Below are positions 8,571-20,208 of a stretch of DNA of 43,500 nucleotides, one piece after another (the stretch's first letter is position 1; every line of letters begins with the position of its first letter). Under the pieces are notes generated by a model. That model ran no database searches and was not told the origin of the DNA. It saw nothing but the letters and a program-made list of their open reading frames with translations. This DNA comes from Prorocentrum cordatum (taxonomy: Eukaryota > Sar > Dinophyceae > Prorocentrales > Prorocentraceae): the NCBI GenBank assembly GCA_963575745.1, contig CAUYUJ010016348.1:1-43500 (forward strand), written 5' to 3'. The translations under genes were made by a program, and so were the position numbers.

Positions 8571-9725
8571 TTCTGCAGTCGCTCCTGCTGGCTTCTTGCT
8601 GCACTGGGGCTCTTCCTCGCCCTCGTCATCATCATCTTCTGCTGTCGATGCGCCTGGCTTCTTGCTGCATGGGGGCTCTCCCTCGTCCTCGTCATCATAT
8701 GCAGTCGCTCCTGCTGGCTTCTTGCTGCGTGGGGGCTCTCCCTCGCCATCGTCGCCATCATCTCGAGTCGCTGCTGCTGGCCTCTTCACTTTCGGCCCAA
8801 CATCGTCGGTAGCGTCGATTCCAATCGCTGCTGCTGGCCTCTTCCTGTTCGCTTTCGGAGCGCCGTCCATGGCATCGTCCTCTCTTCCTCCTCTTCCTCT
8901 GCGTCCTCTTCCTCCTCTTCCTTTGCGTCTTTTTCCTCCTCTTCCTCCTCTTCTTCCTCTTCCCCCTCTTCTGCGGCATCGTCATCTGCCGCGTCTGCTG
9001 CGCCAGAGCCGCTGGCAGCGGCAGGTTCCTCCGCCATGGACGGCCTCCTTTGCCTTCGGCGCTGCCTTGGCGAACGGCGCCTTGGCCCTCTCGGCCTGCT
9101 CTTTTGTCATATTGCCCTTTGCCATCTGCTTGATAATCGCCGTCAAGCCTTTTATCGCCGCAGCCTTCTCGTCGCTGCTGTGCCTGGTGATGATCAGCTG
9201 GAACGGTGGCGCGTTCTTGCCTTTGAGCTTGAGGCTCGAGCCGCCTCGCCCGTCCTGGTACTCGAACAATTTCCACGAACTGCCCTCTTTGGTCTCGACC
9301 GTGTAGTGCACGGGCTTATGGCTAGCCTCGTTCGCGGCCCAAGTGGTGAGCATGCCGTGCGTCAGACTCGGCACCTCCCACTGCATGCCGTCGTTCCAGT
9401 ACGCGATGACACTGTCATCTGTGTCCTTGCTCTCGTCCGTCTTGAGCGGCTTGCTGGCCTCCCTAGCGCAAGGCTTCGTCGAGCCGATGGCGACGCGGTA
9501 GACGACCTGCTCATCCCTGTTCAGCTTGCACCTGTAGTCGCTGGCGTTCACCGCTGGAGCGGCGCCCGATGCAGCGGCGGGCGCTGCTGCCGTCTGCTCG
9601 GGCCCCTCGGAGTCCAGGAGCGATGCCTCAGTGAAGTTCACCAGCCAGCTTGGTTTCGGGCCGTCCTCAGCTTTCAGCAGGGCTTGATCTACATCTCGTC
9701 TCATCGCTCTGGCCCGTCGTGACAT
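8334..9725 (-). CDS. Gene B: acidic protein with KKPAG repeats (frames broken)
   Basis: Three successive open segments on the minus strand. Segment 1 (about 9725-9040) starts at ATG 9725-9723 (MSRRARAMRRDVDQALLK). It has a non-repetitive region (CKLNRDEQVVYRVAIG, IAYWNDGMQWEVPSL, WKLFEYQDGRGGSS) and a helical Lys/Ala end (ERAKAPFAKAAPKAKEAV). Segment 2 (9037-8880) is Glu-rich and lies in another frame. Segment 3 (8870-8334), in a third frame, holds four to five modules of the type PCSKKPAGATAEDDDDE preceded by KRPAAA units. The two frame changes may be introns, slippage in the GAG/GAT repeats, or decay. Alternating basic KKPAG and acidic D/E blocks resemble dinoflagellate nuclear proteins (from memory). 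Function unknown. Confidence 0.5.
8534..8567. repeat. CAT/GAT trinucleotide run
   Basis: About eleven CAT triplets on the plus strand, coding the poly-Asp part of gene B on the minus strand. A likely slippage site. Confidence 0.9.
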
Positions 9726-9862
9726 GTTCGAACTCCAGCTAGTAGCTTCCGGCCCCAATGCCCACTGTGTCTCGCTATGGGCCGCCACCGCCCTGAAAGC
9801 CAACTCCAGCGGTTTCTGTTTCACCTGGGCTCGAGTACGGTGCATCGATAACAACAAAACTG

Positions 9863-10196
<334 letters not shown>

Positions 10197-10290
10197 CTCT
10201 CGTACCCCCTCTGCAATTACACAGTATGAGTACTACTCCTCTCTCCCCTGACCCGCCGCCGTAAATGCAAATCCACCTTGCCGGGCAGAC

Positions 10291-10425
10291 GGGCTCAACA
10301 GCTCAACGGGTGCTCAGCAGCTACGGCGTTGATCCATTGAGCCCCTGATCTCCGCCTTCCGAGGAGGAGCGAGAGCTCAATGGATCAACGCATGCCCCGT
10401 TGAGCACCCATTGAGCCGTTGAGCC
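10291..10425. mobile_element. Foldback MITE-like element, family F1, copy 4
   Basis: Left arm GGGCTCAACAGCTCAACGGG with GTTGATCCATTGAGC further in; right arm GCTCAATGGATCAACG ... TTGAGCCGTTGAGCC. This is the most regular copy. The flank GGGCAGAC before it resembles GGCAGAC before copy 3, so the element end may lie a few bases further out. Confidence 0.65.
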
Positions 10426-10459
10426 CCCCCCCCATCCCCTTATCTTCACCGTCTAATTC

Positions 10460-10903
10460 TCAGAGGGTGGCGATGGGGGAGGGGTCGAGGGGAATGCAGA
10501 CATGCCAGAGTGCCCGATGCCCAATCACCTTATACACGGCATTGATGATATTCACGCGCTTCTGAAGATCGATCTTCGCAGCATCTGTCTGAGCGGGACC
10601 TGCGGCGGAAGGACCTGCGCTCGGCGACGCAGTGGCCACGGGGTAGAGCGTCGGCGTTGCACTGCCTGGCACGACGACAGCGCTGTACTCATGGCCCGTT
10701 TTCGATTTCTTCATGACTCTGTCAAACTCTGGATGGTTGTATTCGCGAAGCTCAGCTGTGATCGAGATGTCGAATGTAAGGTCGAGCTCTTGAGCTGACC
10801 CAGGTGGCGGGCGCGTCGCCCTGATGCGGAGCGACGGCTCCTGGCGGCGACTACTGTCCGCCGTCTGAATGACTTGAGCCCAAACAGCTGCGCCTATATA
10901 CAA
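10460..10903 (-). CDS. Hypothetical protein or exon
   Basis: 147 codons with a non-repetitive core: ELDLTFDISITAELREYNH, EFDRVMKKSKTGHEYSAVVV and RVNIINAVYKVIGH. Composition suggests real coding sequence, but I do not recognise the family. The region before it on the minus strand (CAGCTGTTTGGGCTCAAG, 10870-10890) partly resembles the dinoflagellate spliced leader; the reading frame runs through it, so a true start further in cannot be excluded. It lies between an F1 foldback and the F2 element at 10979. Confidence 0.4.
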   Translation of the reverse strand: MYIGAAVWAQVIQTADSSRRQEPSLRIRATRPPPGSAQELDLTFDISITAELREYNHPEFDRVMKKSKTGHEYSAVVVPGSATPTLYPVATASPSAGPSAAGPAQTDAAKIDLQKRVNIINAVYKVIGHRALWHVCIPLDPSPIATL

Positions 10904-10978
10904 TGGAAGAGCGAGGAGGGAATGATTGGTTTACCATCGAGCCCTTGCGTAGGGTTCCCTCGGTGCTCTGTGGAACAA

Positions 10979-11138
10979 TACTCCAGACTTCGCAATGAAA
11001 GAGGGGGTCTGGACCCTCCAAGAAGTGCCATTTCAGACCTCCCCCGTGGGAGAACCCTCCAAAATAGCCTGGAAGATAGCCTGGAAGAGACCCCCCCCGA
11101 AATGAGAGCCCCCTCCCTTTATTGCGAAATCTGGTGTA
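10979..11138. mobile_element. TA-flanked MITE-like element, family F2, copy 2
   Basis: Ends TACTCCAGACTTCGCAATGA and TTATTGCGAAATCTGGTGTA, inverted relative to each other. The interior holds GGAGGGTC-type and CCTGGAAGATAG repeats. Same family as 6808-6989. Confidence 0.6.
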
Positions 11139-11263
11139 ACTGACAACGACACAAGTGTCGAGGCGTTCAACGCTCCGTCAAGCCACTTGGGCCCGAGAGG
11201 GCCCGCGAGGAGGGGCGTCGCCCTGCGAACTGGGGCCCACGGGCTACGAACGACCTACATGTT

Positions 11264-11690
11264 CAGAGTGGCTTCGCCGCCAATCCGGCGCCCCGTCGGC
11301 ACGAGGGGACACGCGAGCCACGAACAACCAGAAATCCTCAGAGTGGCTTCGCCCATTCCGACGCCCCGTCCGCACGAGGCGACTCGAGCCACGAGCAACC
11401 GATACTTTTTGAATAACTTTGCCAATCCGACGCCCCGTCCGCACGAGGGGACACGCGAGCCACGAGCAACCGATACTTTCTGAGTGGCTTTGCCAATCCG
11501 ACGCCCCGTCGGCACGAGGGGACACGCGAGCCACGAACAACCGAAATCATCAGAGTGGTTTCGCCCATTCCGACGCCGCGTCCGCACTAGGGCACACGCG
11601 AGCCACGAGCAACATAAATTTTCCAGTGGCTTCGCCCATTCCGCCGACCCGCCTGCACGAGGGGATGCGCAAGAACAACAGAAACCAACG
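11264..11690. repeat. 71-bp tandem repeat, about six copies
   Basis: Units start near 11264, 11341, 11411, 11482, 11553 and 11624. Shared core: CAGAGTGGCTTCGCC, CCGACGCCCCGTC, CACGAGGGGACACGCGAGCC. Ends just before element E1. Confidence 0.85.
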
Positions 11691-11768
11691 CGCCGTCAGA
11701 GTGCATTCAACATCCCTCGCCCCTTACTCGGGGGCACATGCACCACGACAAAACACACGCAACTTTTT

Positions 11769-12125
11769 AATGAAGCGTAAACTCGTTTCCGGCACAGGAA
11801 AATCATGCGGAGCAGGCCCAAGCGTGCTCGCCTCACCTCCTCTGCTCCCGCCCACGCGCCTCTGTGCCTGATTCGCGGGCAAGCGGGGCGGGCCGGCTTG
11901 CATTTTCGGAGGCGGAAGTATTCTCGGTGCTAGTCTCTTGGGTCTGCCGTTCTGGTCGCCCCACAGGAGACGCTCTCGGTCTCTGCGGGAAGCAGGGCCA
12001 AGCCAGGCCAAAGCACGAGCGACGGCCTGGCGCGCTGCGGCACTGCCCGCTCCCTCGCAGGCACGAACCTGAGAGCTTGCCGGCAGGGGCCGCCTTCTCA
12101 AGCTCTCTGGTGACCGAACGCTCTC
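11769..12125 (+). repeat. E1 A1 terminal repeat
   Basis: Starts (A)ATGAAGCGTAAACTCG after a T5 run and shares GGCACAGGAAAATCATG with A2. Its match to A2 stops at GAACGCTCTC (12125), where the internal deletion joins it to RT sequence. Confidence 0.9.
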
Positions 12126-12130
12126 GCCAT

Positions 12131-13161
12131 TCAAGGCATTTTGGCAGCTCTGTTTCATTTGTTATATTCGCGTTTTGTCGACGATATGTTCGCCGGCGAT
12201 TCGGCCCTGGAGGGGCGCGATATTGGCAGTGACTGCTTAATCGGCCCCGCCGGCTCTGCGCGCCCGGCAAGAGCAGTCGCGTCGGAACTGCTGGGCTGGG
12301 ATCTCGACGCCGGCAAAGCCGTCACGGAGGCCACTAAGACCGTAATCCTCGGAGTCCGCGTAGAATTTGACGACCACAACCAGCTGATCCAATTTTCTCT
12401 CGAAGCAGAGAGATTGGAAAAATGGACCGCAGAAATTCGAGAGGCTCTGCGGCGAAGATCGCTCTCGCCTGCGCGGGCTTTAAAATTAGCAGGCAAATTG
12501 AGCTGGGGTGCGACCGCCGTCTTCGGCCGAGGCGCGCGCGTCTACCTTGCTGCCATTTACCACCACGGCTCAGGCAACCAGAGCCGGCTGTCCCAGCGCA
12601 CCAAATTGTGTGCGCATTGGTGGCTGCGGTTCTTACAGGAACCGCCATCGAGGAGCGTCCCGGTGATGCGTCGCCAGAAAGAGCGCTGCATCCTTTACAC
12701 CGACGCCACAGGCCAGGGACGGATGGCACGGGTCATCCAAACTCCCTGTTTAAATGCTCGGGCTGCTGCTGATGTCCCAGCAGAGGCGAGGCAGCGGGTG
12801 CTTCATCGGAAGAATCAGATCGGCACTTGGGAGCTCATGGCGGCTCTCTGCGCGCTTTAGGTTTTTGCTGAGTTATCTGCCTGGCGAGTTTGAAATCATC
12901 GCCTTCGTGGATAACGCAAACGCGCTGGGTGCACTTTCACGCGGCTGTTCCAGGCAATTTGATTGGAACGAGCTCATAGGCGAGCTTTGGTTTGCAGTCG
13001 CGCAGCGTGGTCATTATTTGCACATCTGGCACGTGCCATCGCATTTAAACTTGGCCGACGCTCCGACCCGGCCAGAAGCCAAGTCAGAGCAGCTGCGTAA
13101 GTTAGCCGCCGACGGGTTTCAAGAAATGCCGCGGTCCTTCCCAGCCGACGCGCCCTGGTGA
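12131..13161 (+). pseudogene. E1 reverse transcriptase (C-terminal half) and RNase H
   Basis: Begins inside RT at the position matching the HSWHRFG motif of E2. The RT active-site motif F-V-D-D is at 12174-12185. RNase H follows: CILYTDATGQG (first Asp), GTWELMAALCAL (Glu), then, after a one-frame shift near 12855, FVDNANALGALSRG (Asp) and LHIWHVPSHLNLADAPTRP. The usual catalytic residues are visible, but the frameshift and the missing front half make it non-functional. The frame ends with TGG TGA at 13156-13161, exactly as in E3. The recombinase frame begins beyond, in the -1 frame. Confidence 0.8.
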
Positions 13162-13202
13162 GTCAGAGCCTGTGAGTGGCAAAGGGGAAAACATCATCGT
13201 AA

Positions 13203-14861
13203 TCTTGTGTTGAGGTGATATCACGTGAGAATCGGCTGTCCACGCAGCTACTTGCGCGCGCATTCTCTGCGTCTTCTGTTCCGGAGCTCTGGCCCAGCAT
13301 GGCTTTGAGACTCATCGACAAAAGCCGTGCCGCTAAGTACTCGCATCCGCCGGCTGCCAGCGATGAGGTCGCGGAGGTCCGCGTCGAGGTGGAAGCGCCC
13401 CCTCTGGCGGCCGTCGTCCGCGGCGTCGCGGCGCAGGCGGAGCAAGGGCACCGCGTCACGAGCTTGATCGCTGCGTTGACAGAATCGGGCTTCAAACACA
13501 TGTCGGATCTGAGCGACATTGGAGCCGACGACTTCGCAGAGCTCGCGCCGGCATTCGCCGCTTGCAACAGCAGTTTCGTCAAAGCCTTCTTGTCGCACTG
13601 CCAGAGCAGCGCCAGTCGCGAGCAGGCAGCTCAAGCGCACAAGCTTGGCGGGCGAACGGAGCCCCAGCGCCCGGCATCTCTGGCAGCGGGCGTCGCTGCG
13701 CAGGCGGGCCCCGCCTCGGGCAGGCGCTGGCTGCGCTGGCGACCAGACGCCCACTGCGAAGCGATTGGACGCCCCCGCCGAAGAGAAGGCCCGCGCTGCC
13801 TCTCTAGTGCTTGGAGAGGCGCGGCGGGCGCGGGCCGCTCCTGCGCCTGCAGTGCTCGCAGCCGCCGTGGCAGCTGCTGCCAATTGCAGCTGCTATCCGG
13901 GAGCGGAGCCCACTGGCAGGCCACGGGGCGAGATCAAGCGGGCTCGTCGCGAAGCCAGCGGCGGCGACCATCTGAGCTTGCACACCTTGTGGGTGGAATT
14001 TGCCAGCTGGAGGAAAAGCGCCTCCCAGCATGCTTCCGCAGTACGCCTGTGGGGCGACGCTGCCACTGCTGTCGGGGCGCCTGGGTGGCCACCAACAGAA
14101 CTGATCCTTGACACTTTCGTTGGTTTGTTTCGCAACGGCCACACCTTGCAGAGATACGTGTCGGACGTGCGCAGTGTATTGCACTTGGTGCAGGCTCCGC
14201 TGGGCGCCCTCACAGACACGCATAGATTGTCGAGAGGCGCCGAAAAGATAACGAAGTATGAAGAGAGAAAATCCGCGCCACAGCTGAGGAGACCAGACGC
14301 ATCCGCAAGTGGTGCTCGGAAGCCGGATATCCGACACTAGCGGCCTCGTGGGCAATTGCCCGCCATTCTTGCTTGAGATATTCTGAAGCATCAAGTCTGG
14401 GGACCCACGCGGTCGCATTTCGTTTTACCGGCGAGGGCCGCAAAACGCGCATCATCCGTTTTGCTCACCGGAAGTCGCACAATGAACCCTGCGAGACGAC
14501 GAGGCGTTGCATCTGCCACCAGCAGGGTCGGCTCCTGCGCGGTGCTTGCACACTGTTCTCCTTAGGAGAAACAAGTGCTGTTCCTTTTTCAGGAATCCAA
14601 TACGCCGACGCTCTCGCCGTGCAAAAGCTGGCAGCGGCCGCCCTGCATCTGCGTAGCGCGCCTGCTTGGGGCGCGCATGCGTTCAGGAGAGGGTTCGCAA
14701 ACGAAGCCCTCCAACAAGGAGGGCCGACAGCATTGTTCTTTAGCGGTGGGTGGAAAGGCGTGGCTGCTTTCGGCTATGCTAGCGCCCAGAGCCGAGGGGC
14801 TCTCACGGCCGCTGAGTGGCTAGTGGAACATTCTGACTCCAGCGACGGCGAGCAGGACTGA
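13203..14861 (+). pseudogene. E1 linker domain and tyrosine recombinase (two frameshifts)
   Basis: Open from after TAA 13200-13202. Order: linker with LIDKSRAAKYS and the helical block LTESGFKHMSDLSDIG; then a frameshift near 13720-13760; then the N-terminal core-binding domain (LHTLWVEFASWRKSASQHAS, LQRYVSDVRSVLHLVQAPLG); then a shift back near 14270. The catalytic part has IARHSCLRYSE (box I Arg), a cluster RRCICHQQGRLLRGAC, HAFRRGFANE (HxxR) and GGWKGVAAFGYAS (Tyr). Stop TGA 14859-14861 after HSDSSDGEQD. All catalytic residues are present; the frame is broken twice. Confidence 0.8.
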
Positions 14862-14942
14862 ATTCGCATCGTTTGCATTGGGGCAAGGGAAAACACAATC
14901 ACGACGTCCTCTCCTCAGGCGCTGCTGCGCGGTCCGCCGCCT

Positions 14943-15139
14943 CCTGGCGCATTGGGGGCCTCAGGACAGGGCCCAGGAGGCTCCGGCCAGGCAGCGCCTT
15001 CCTTATGCCCCTTGCTGGCGCGAAGGCGCCGGCGCCGGGCCGTGACGGAGCCCCGGGGCCCGAGAACGTGTTCCGAGGTGCTTCGGGGCACCGCAGAGGC
15101 GAGGGCCTGCTTTCCCTGGGGCCAGGCTGCCAAAAATGA
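14943..15139 (+). repeat. E1 B1 repeat
   Basis: Matches 15594-15770 from CCTCAGGACAGGG to TTTCCCTG, with an extra ~18 bases (GGGCCAGGCTGCCAAAA) before the ATGATTTT junction. The core GCGAAGGCGCCGGCGCC is a palindrome-rich stretch shared by B2. Confidence 0.9.
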
Positions 15140-15143
15140 TTTT

Positions 15144-15593
15144 CATGAAGCGTAAACTCGTTCCCGGCACAGGAAAATCATGTGGAGCAGGCCCAAGCGT
15201 GCTCGCCTCACCTCCTCTGCCCCCGCTCACACGCCTCTGTGCCTGATTCGCGGGCAAGCGGGGCGGGCTGGCTTGCATTTTCGGAGGCGGAAGTATTCTC
15301 GGTGCTAGTCTCTTGGGTCTGCCGTTCTGGTCGCCCCACAGGAGACGCTCTCGGTCTCTGCGGGGAGCAGGGCCAAGCCAGGCCAAAGCACGAGCGACGG
15401 CCTGGCGCGCTGTGGCACTGCCCGCTCCCTCGCAGGCACGAACCTGAGAGCTTGTCGGCAGGGGCCGCCTTCTCAAGCTCTCTGGCGACCGAACGCTCTC
15501 CGCGTGGGGCGGCGCCCGCAGGGCGGGCAGCAGCCGCCTGGCGGCGGTTTTGCCCACCCACATACCGCCCTCGCGGCTTTCGCCGGCGCCATG
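15144..15593 (+). repeat. E1 A2 repeat
   Basis: 15144-15500 equals A1. The last ~95 bp (15501-15593) are absent from A1, which shows where A1 was truncated by the internal deletion. Confidence 0.9.
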
Positions 15594-15770
15594 TCCTGGC
15601 GGGGAACCTCAGGACAGGGTCCAGGAGGCTCCGGCCAGGCAGCGCTTCCCTTATGTCCCTTGCTGGCGCGAAGGCGCCGGCGCCGGGCCGTGGCGGGGCC
15701 CCGGGGCCCGAGAACGTGTTCCGAGGTGCTTCGGGGCATCGCAGAGGCGAGGGCCTGCTTTCCCTGATGA
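15594..15770 (+). repeat. E1 B2 repeat (3' end of element)
   Basis: Copy of B1; ends CCTGATGA then TTTT (15771-15774) and flank CATGCTTGATTCG. Confidence 0.9.
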
Positions 15771-15899
15771 TTTTCATGCTTGATTCGTAGTGACCGCGGC
15801 TTTGCTCACGAACTATGGTTGCAAGGGCCCCCGCTGGCGCACACTGACATCAGGCCCGAGCCTGGCACTTGCATTTTCGACTGAGCGATACATGTAATT

Positions 15900-16079
15900 G
15901 CGCTATAGGTATACGTGTTTGTGTATGCATGGAGCGTGTGTGTATATATATATACGTGTATAGCTATATGTATGGCTGTGTATATGTGTATGTATGTCTA
16001 TGCGTGTATTTATGTAGTGGTATATATATATACACATATATATGTGTATATATATATATATATGAATTGTGCATGCCCG

Positions 16080-16110
<31 letters not shown>

Positions 16111-16165
16111 GTATATGTATATTTGTGTATGTACATAATGCATATGTACTGTGTATTGCGCGGCG
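15900..16165. repeat. AT-rich TATA/TGTA low-complexity island
   Basis: TATATA, TATGTGTA and GTATATGT runs. Strongly AT-rich in an otherwise GC-rich window. Open frames of Y/I/C are artefacts. Confidence 0.9.
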
Positions 16166-16169
16166 TCAA

Positions 16170-16436
16170 ATCTGATCCAACGTCCAAATTCTGATCCAAA
16201 GTATAAATTCTGATCCAGACTGGTTCGACAGCTCGGATCTGATCCGCGGGCTCGGATCTGATCCGCGTGGCGCCGATCAGAATTCCTGATCCAAGCAACC
16301 CCAGGGATTCTGCGTGTCCGCCTCCCTGGCGGGGGCGTGACACGCAGATTCTGCGCGTCCCCACCCCGGCCCCCGGATCCCGGGCGTGCGTCGCGCAGAC
16401 GTTGGGCCCGCGTGACACGCAGATTCTGCGTGGTCC
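16170..16436. repeat. Short dispersed repeats and hairpins
   Basis: Repeated CTGATCC units (16170-16300), then three copies of ATTCTGCGTG or its complement, including CTGCGTGTC ... GACACGCAG with an 18-base loop at about 16310-16350. Confidence 0.7.
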
Positions 16437-18305
<1,869 letters not shown>

Positions 18306-18339
18306 AGTGGCCGAACTGTGCTGCCATTGCGAAACCAAG

Positions 18340-19100
18340 AAAGGCGCAAAACGAGCTCAGAATGCAAATCTGGGCGCGTCGGCGCCAGGAATTGGCCGAA
18401 ACGCGCTACAATTGCGAATCTGGGCGCGCAGGCGCCAGAAACGAAAACGAGCTCAGAATGCAATTCTGAACGGGTCGGCGCCAGAATTGGCCGAAACGCG
18501 CACAATTCCGAATCTGGCAGGCGCCAGGAACGAAAACGAGCTCATAATGCAATTCTGAGCGCGTCGGCGCCAGAAGTGTCCAAACGCGCGGCAATGCGAA
18601 TCTCGGCGCACAGGCACGAGAAAAGAGAAAACGAGCTCAGAATGCAATTCTCGGCGCGCTGGCACTAAAATTGGCTGAAACCGCGCAGTAATTGCGAATC
18701 TGGGCGCGCAGGAGCCAGTCACGCGAAAACGAGCTCAGAATGCAATTCTGGGCGCGTCGTCGCAGAATTGCCCGAACCGCGTGGCTATTGCGAATCTGGG
18801 CGCGCAAGCGCCAGAAACGCAAAATCGAGCTCAGAATGCAATTCTCAATGCAAAACACGCAGAAGCCGAGCTGCGCTGCAAATGCGAATACAGGCGCGCA
18901 GCGCAAAAGATGCAAAATCGAGCTGAGAATGCAATTCCGGCGCATCAGCGCCAGAACTGGCCAAACTGTTCCACGATCGCGAATCTGGGTAGGCACACGC
19001 CAGAAACGCAAAAGCACGCTCAAGGATGTGATTCGGGAGCGTGACGCTGGAGTAGCTGCGGCAGAATTGCTTATCTGCGCGCGCCAGCGCCAGAAGCGCA
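18340..19100. repeat. Dimeric ~95-bp minisatellite, array 1
   Basis: Each unit consists of two related halves of about 47 bp: one with AATCTGGGCGCGCAGGCGCC then AACGAGCTCAGAATGCAATT, the other with CTGAGCGCGTCGGCGCCAGA then ATTGGCCGAAACGCG. Units become more diverged toward 19100. The same repeat makes up the arrays at 24714-25090 and 32900-33353 (inverted), and at 26540-27310 and 27978-28430 (same strand). Confidence 0.85.
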
Positions 19101-19139
19101 TGCTGGATTGGTCAGCGCCAGACCGAACTAACTGCGCCA

Positions 19140-19745
19140 CATTTGCAGCAACCGGGCCAAGCGTGGCGCAGGCTGGTAGCAGGGGGCAGACGCGCCACTG
19201 CGCAAGGCAGAGGGGGTCAAGAACGCCGCACTGCAGCAACCGGGCCAAGCGCGGCGCAGGTTGGCAGCAGGGGGCAGACGCCCCACGCGCAAGGCAGGGG
19301 GCACACAGAACGCCGCACTGCAGCAACTGGGCCAAGTGCGGCGCAGGCTGGCAGCAGGGGACAAACGCCGCACTGCGCAAGGCAGGGGGCGCACAGAACG
19401 CTGCACTGCAGCAACGGGGCCGACGCAGGTTGGCCGCAGGGGCAGACGCCGCATTGCGCAAGGCAGGGGGCGCAAAGAAATGCCGCACTGCAGCAACCGG
19501 GCCAAGCGCGGCGCAGGTTGGCAGCAGGGGGCAAGCGCCACCTGCGCAAGGCAGGGGGGCGCAAAGACACGCTGCCTCGTGGCAAACGGGCCATGCACGG
19601 CGCAAGCTGGCAGCAGGGGGCAGACGCGCCGCGCTGCGCACGGCAGGGGGCGCAAAGAATGCCGCAAAGCAGCAACCGGGCCAAGAGTGGCGCAGATTGG
19701 CAGCAGGGGCAGGCGCCGCACTGCGCAAGACAGGGGGCGGAAAAT
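19140..19745. repeat. ~88-bp tandem repeat, about seven copies
   Basis: Unit core GGCAGCAGGGGGCAGACGCC, CACTGCGCAAGGCAGGGGGC, CTGCAGCAACCGGGCCAAG. Also present at 28440-28670 and inverted at 32600-32890. Open frames on both strands are repetitive artefacts. Confidence 0.85.
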
Positions 19746-19914
19746 CTTTGCGGGCGTGCCTTCTCTCCGTTAACGGCCGGCGCCCCCGCGCCAGCATGTG
19801 GCAAGCGAGAACGGCGCCGCCGGGAAGCTCTGACTGGAAACCTCCGGCAGGAGCGCCAGCAACAGCACACTGCAGTGTACTAGGGCGGCCGAGGGTGGGA
19901 CAAAAGCACAATAG

Positions 19915-20208
19915 CACCCCCGGCGGCATGCCCTCGCCCGCGCCAGCAAGAAAGGAAGTGGCCGCGGCTCCAGCTCTGCTGCGTCCGCGCCCGCAGCCGC
20001 CAGACCGCAGAGTCAGAGCGGGAAGGCGTGGCCGAAGGGTGCTGCTGCGGACAAGCGCCTTGTCAGGTCTCCCAGCCGCCAGCGCCCCAGGACCCCGGCT
20101 GTTGCCGGCAAGGGCGGCGGCAAGGGCAAGGACGGCAAGGGCGATCACCGCTCCGGCACCTGGGCCGGCAAGAGCTCCGACTGGAGTGGCTGGAGGGATC
20201 GCCGCTGA
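19915..20208 (+). pseudogene. E2 Gag C-terminal remnant
   Basis: 97 codons after an in-frame TAG (19912-19914), with no ATG. Ser/Ala-rich, then basic with KGGGKGKDGKGDHRS and a Trp-containing end (SSDWSGWRDRR). E3 Gag ends in the same style (SSKGGGKGPPKGG ... WYAKKWDNTKK), so this is the nucleic-acid-binding tail of Gag without a CCHC knuckle. The stop TGA (20206-20208) is followed in the same frame by Pol. Confidence 0.65.

Larger units (their letters stand above)
11764..15774 (+). mobile_element. E1: YR retroelement with split direct repeats A1-internal-B1-A2-B2
   Basis: Complete terminal layout of a PAT/Ngaro-type tyrosine-recombinase retroelement. A1 (11769-12125) matches A2 (15144-15500) base for base with about ten substitutions and no indel. 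B1 (14943-15139) matches B2 (15594-15770). The order A1, coding, B1, A2, B2 is the split-direct-repeat structure known for PAT and Ngaro elements. The internal part keeps the end of RT, RNase H, a linker and YR. Gag, the first part of RT and the last ~95 bp of A1 are missing through one deletion joined at 12125-12131. Junctions B1/A2 and B2/flank both read GATTTTCATG; the left flank is AACTTTTT. The reading frames are broken, so the copy is not autonomous. Confidence 0.85.

Noticed and set aside
13158-13300. Spliceosomal intron (GTGAGT ... CAG) joining RNase H to YR in E1 and E3
   Set aside because: With the visible GT donor no tested AG acceptor restores the frame to the linker in either element. 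A non-canonical intron is not excluded.
11764-15774. LTR retrotransposon (Ty1/Ty3 type)
   Set aside because: No integrase or protease was seen, a tyrosine recombinase is present, and the repeats are split (A1-B1-A2-B2) rather than simple LTRs.
18692-20148. Overlapping 500-codon frames on both strands
   Set aside because: They run through tandem repeats and only overlap the Gag remnant in a different frame.
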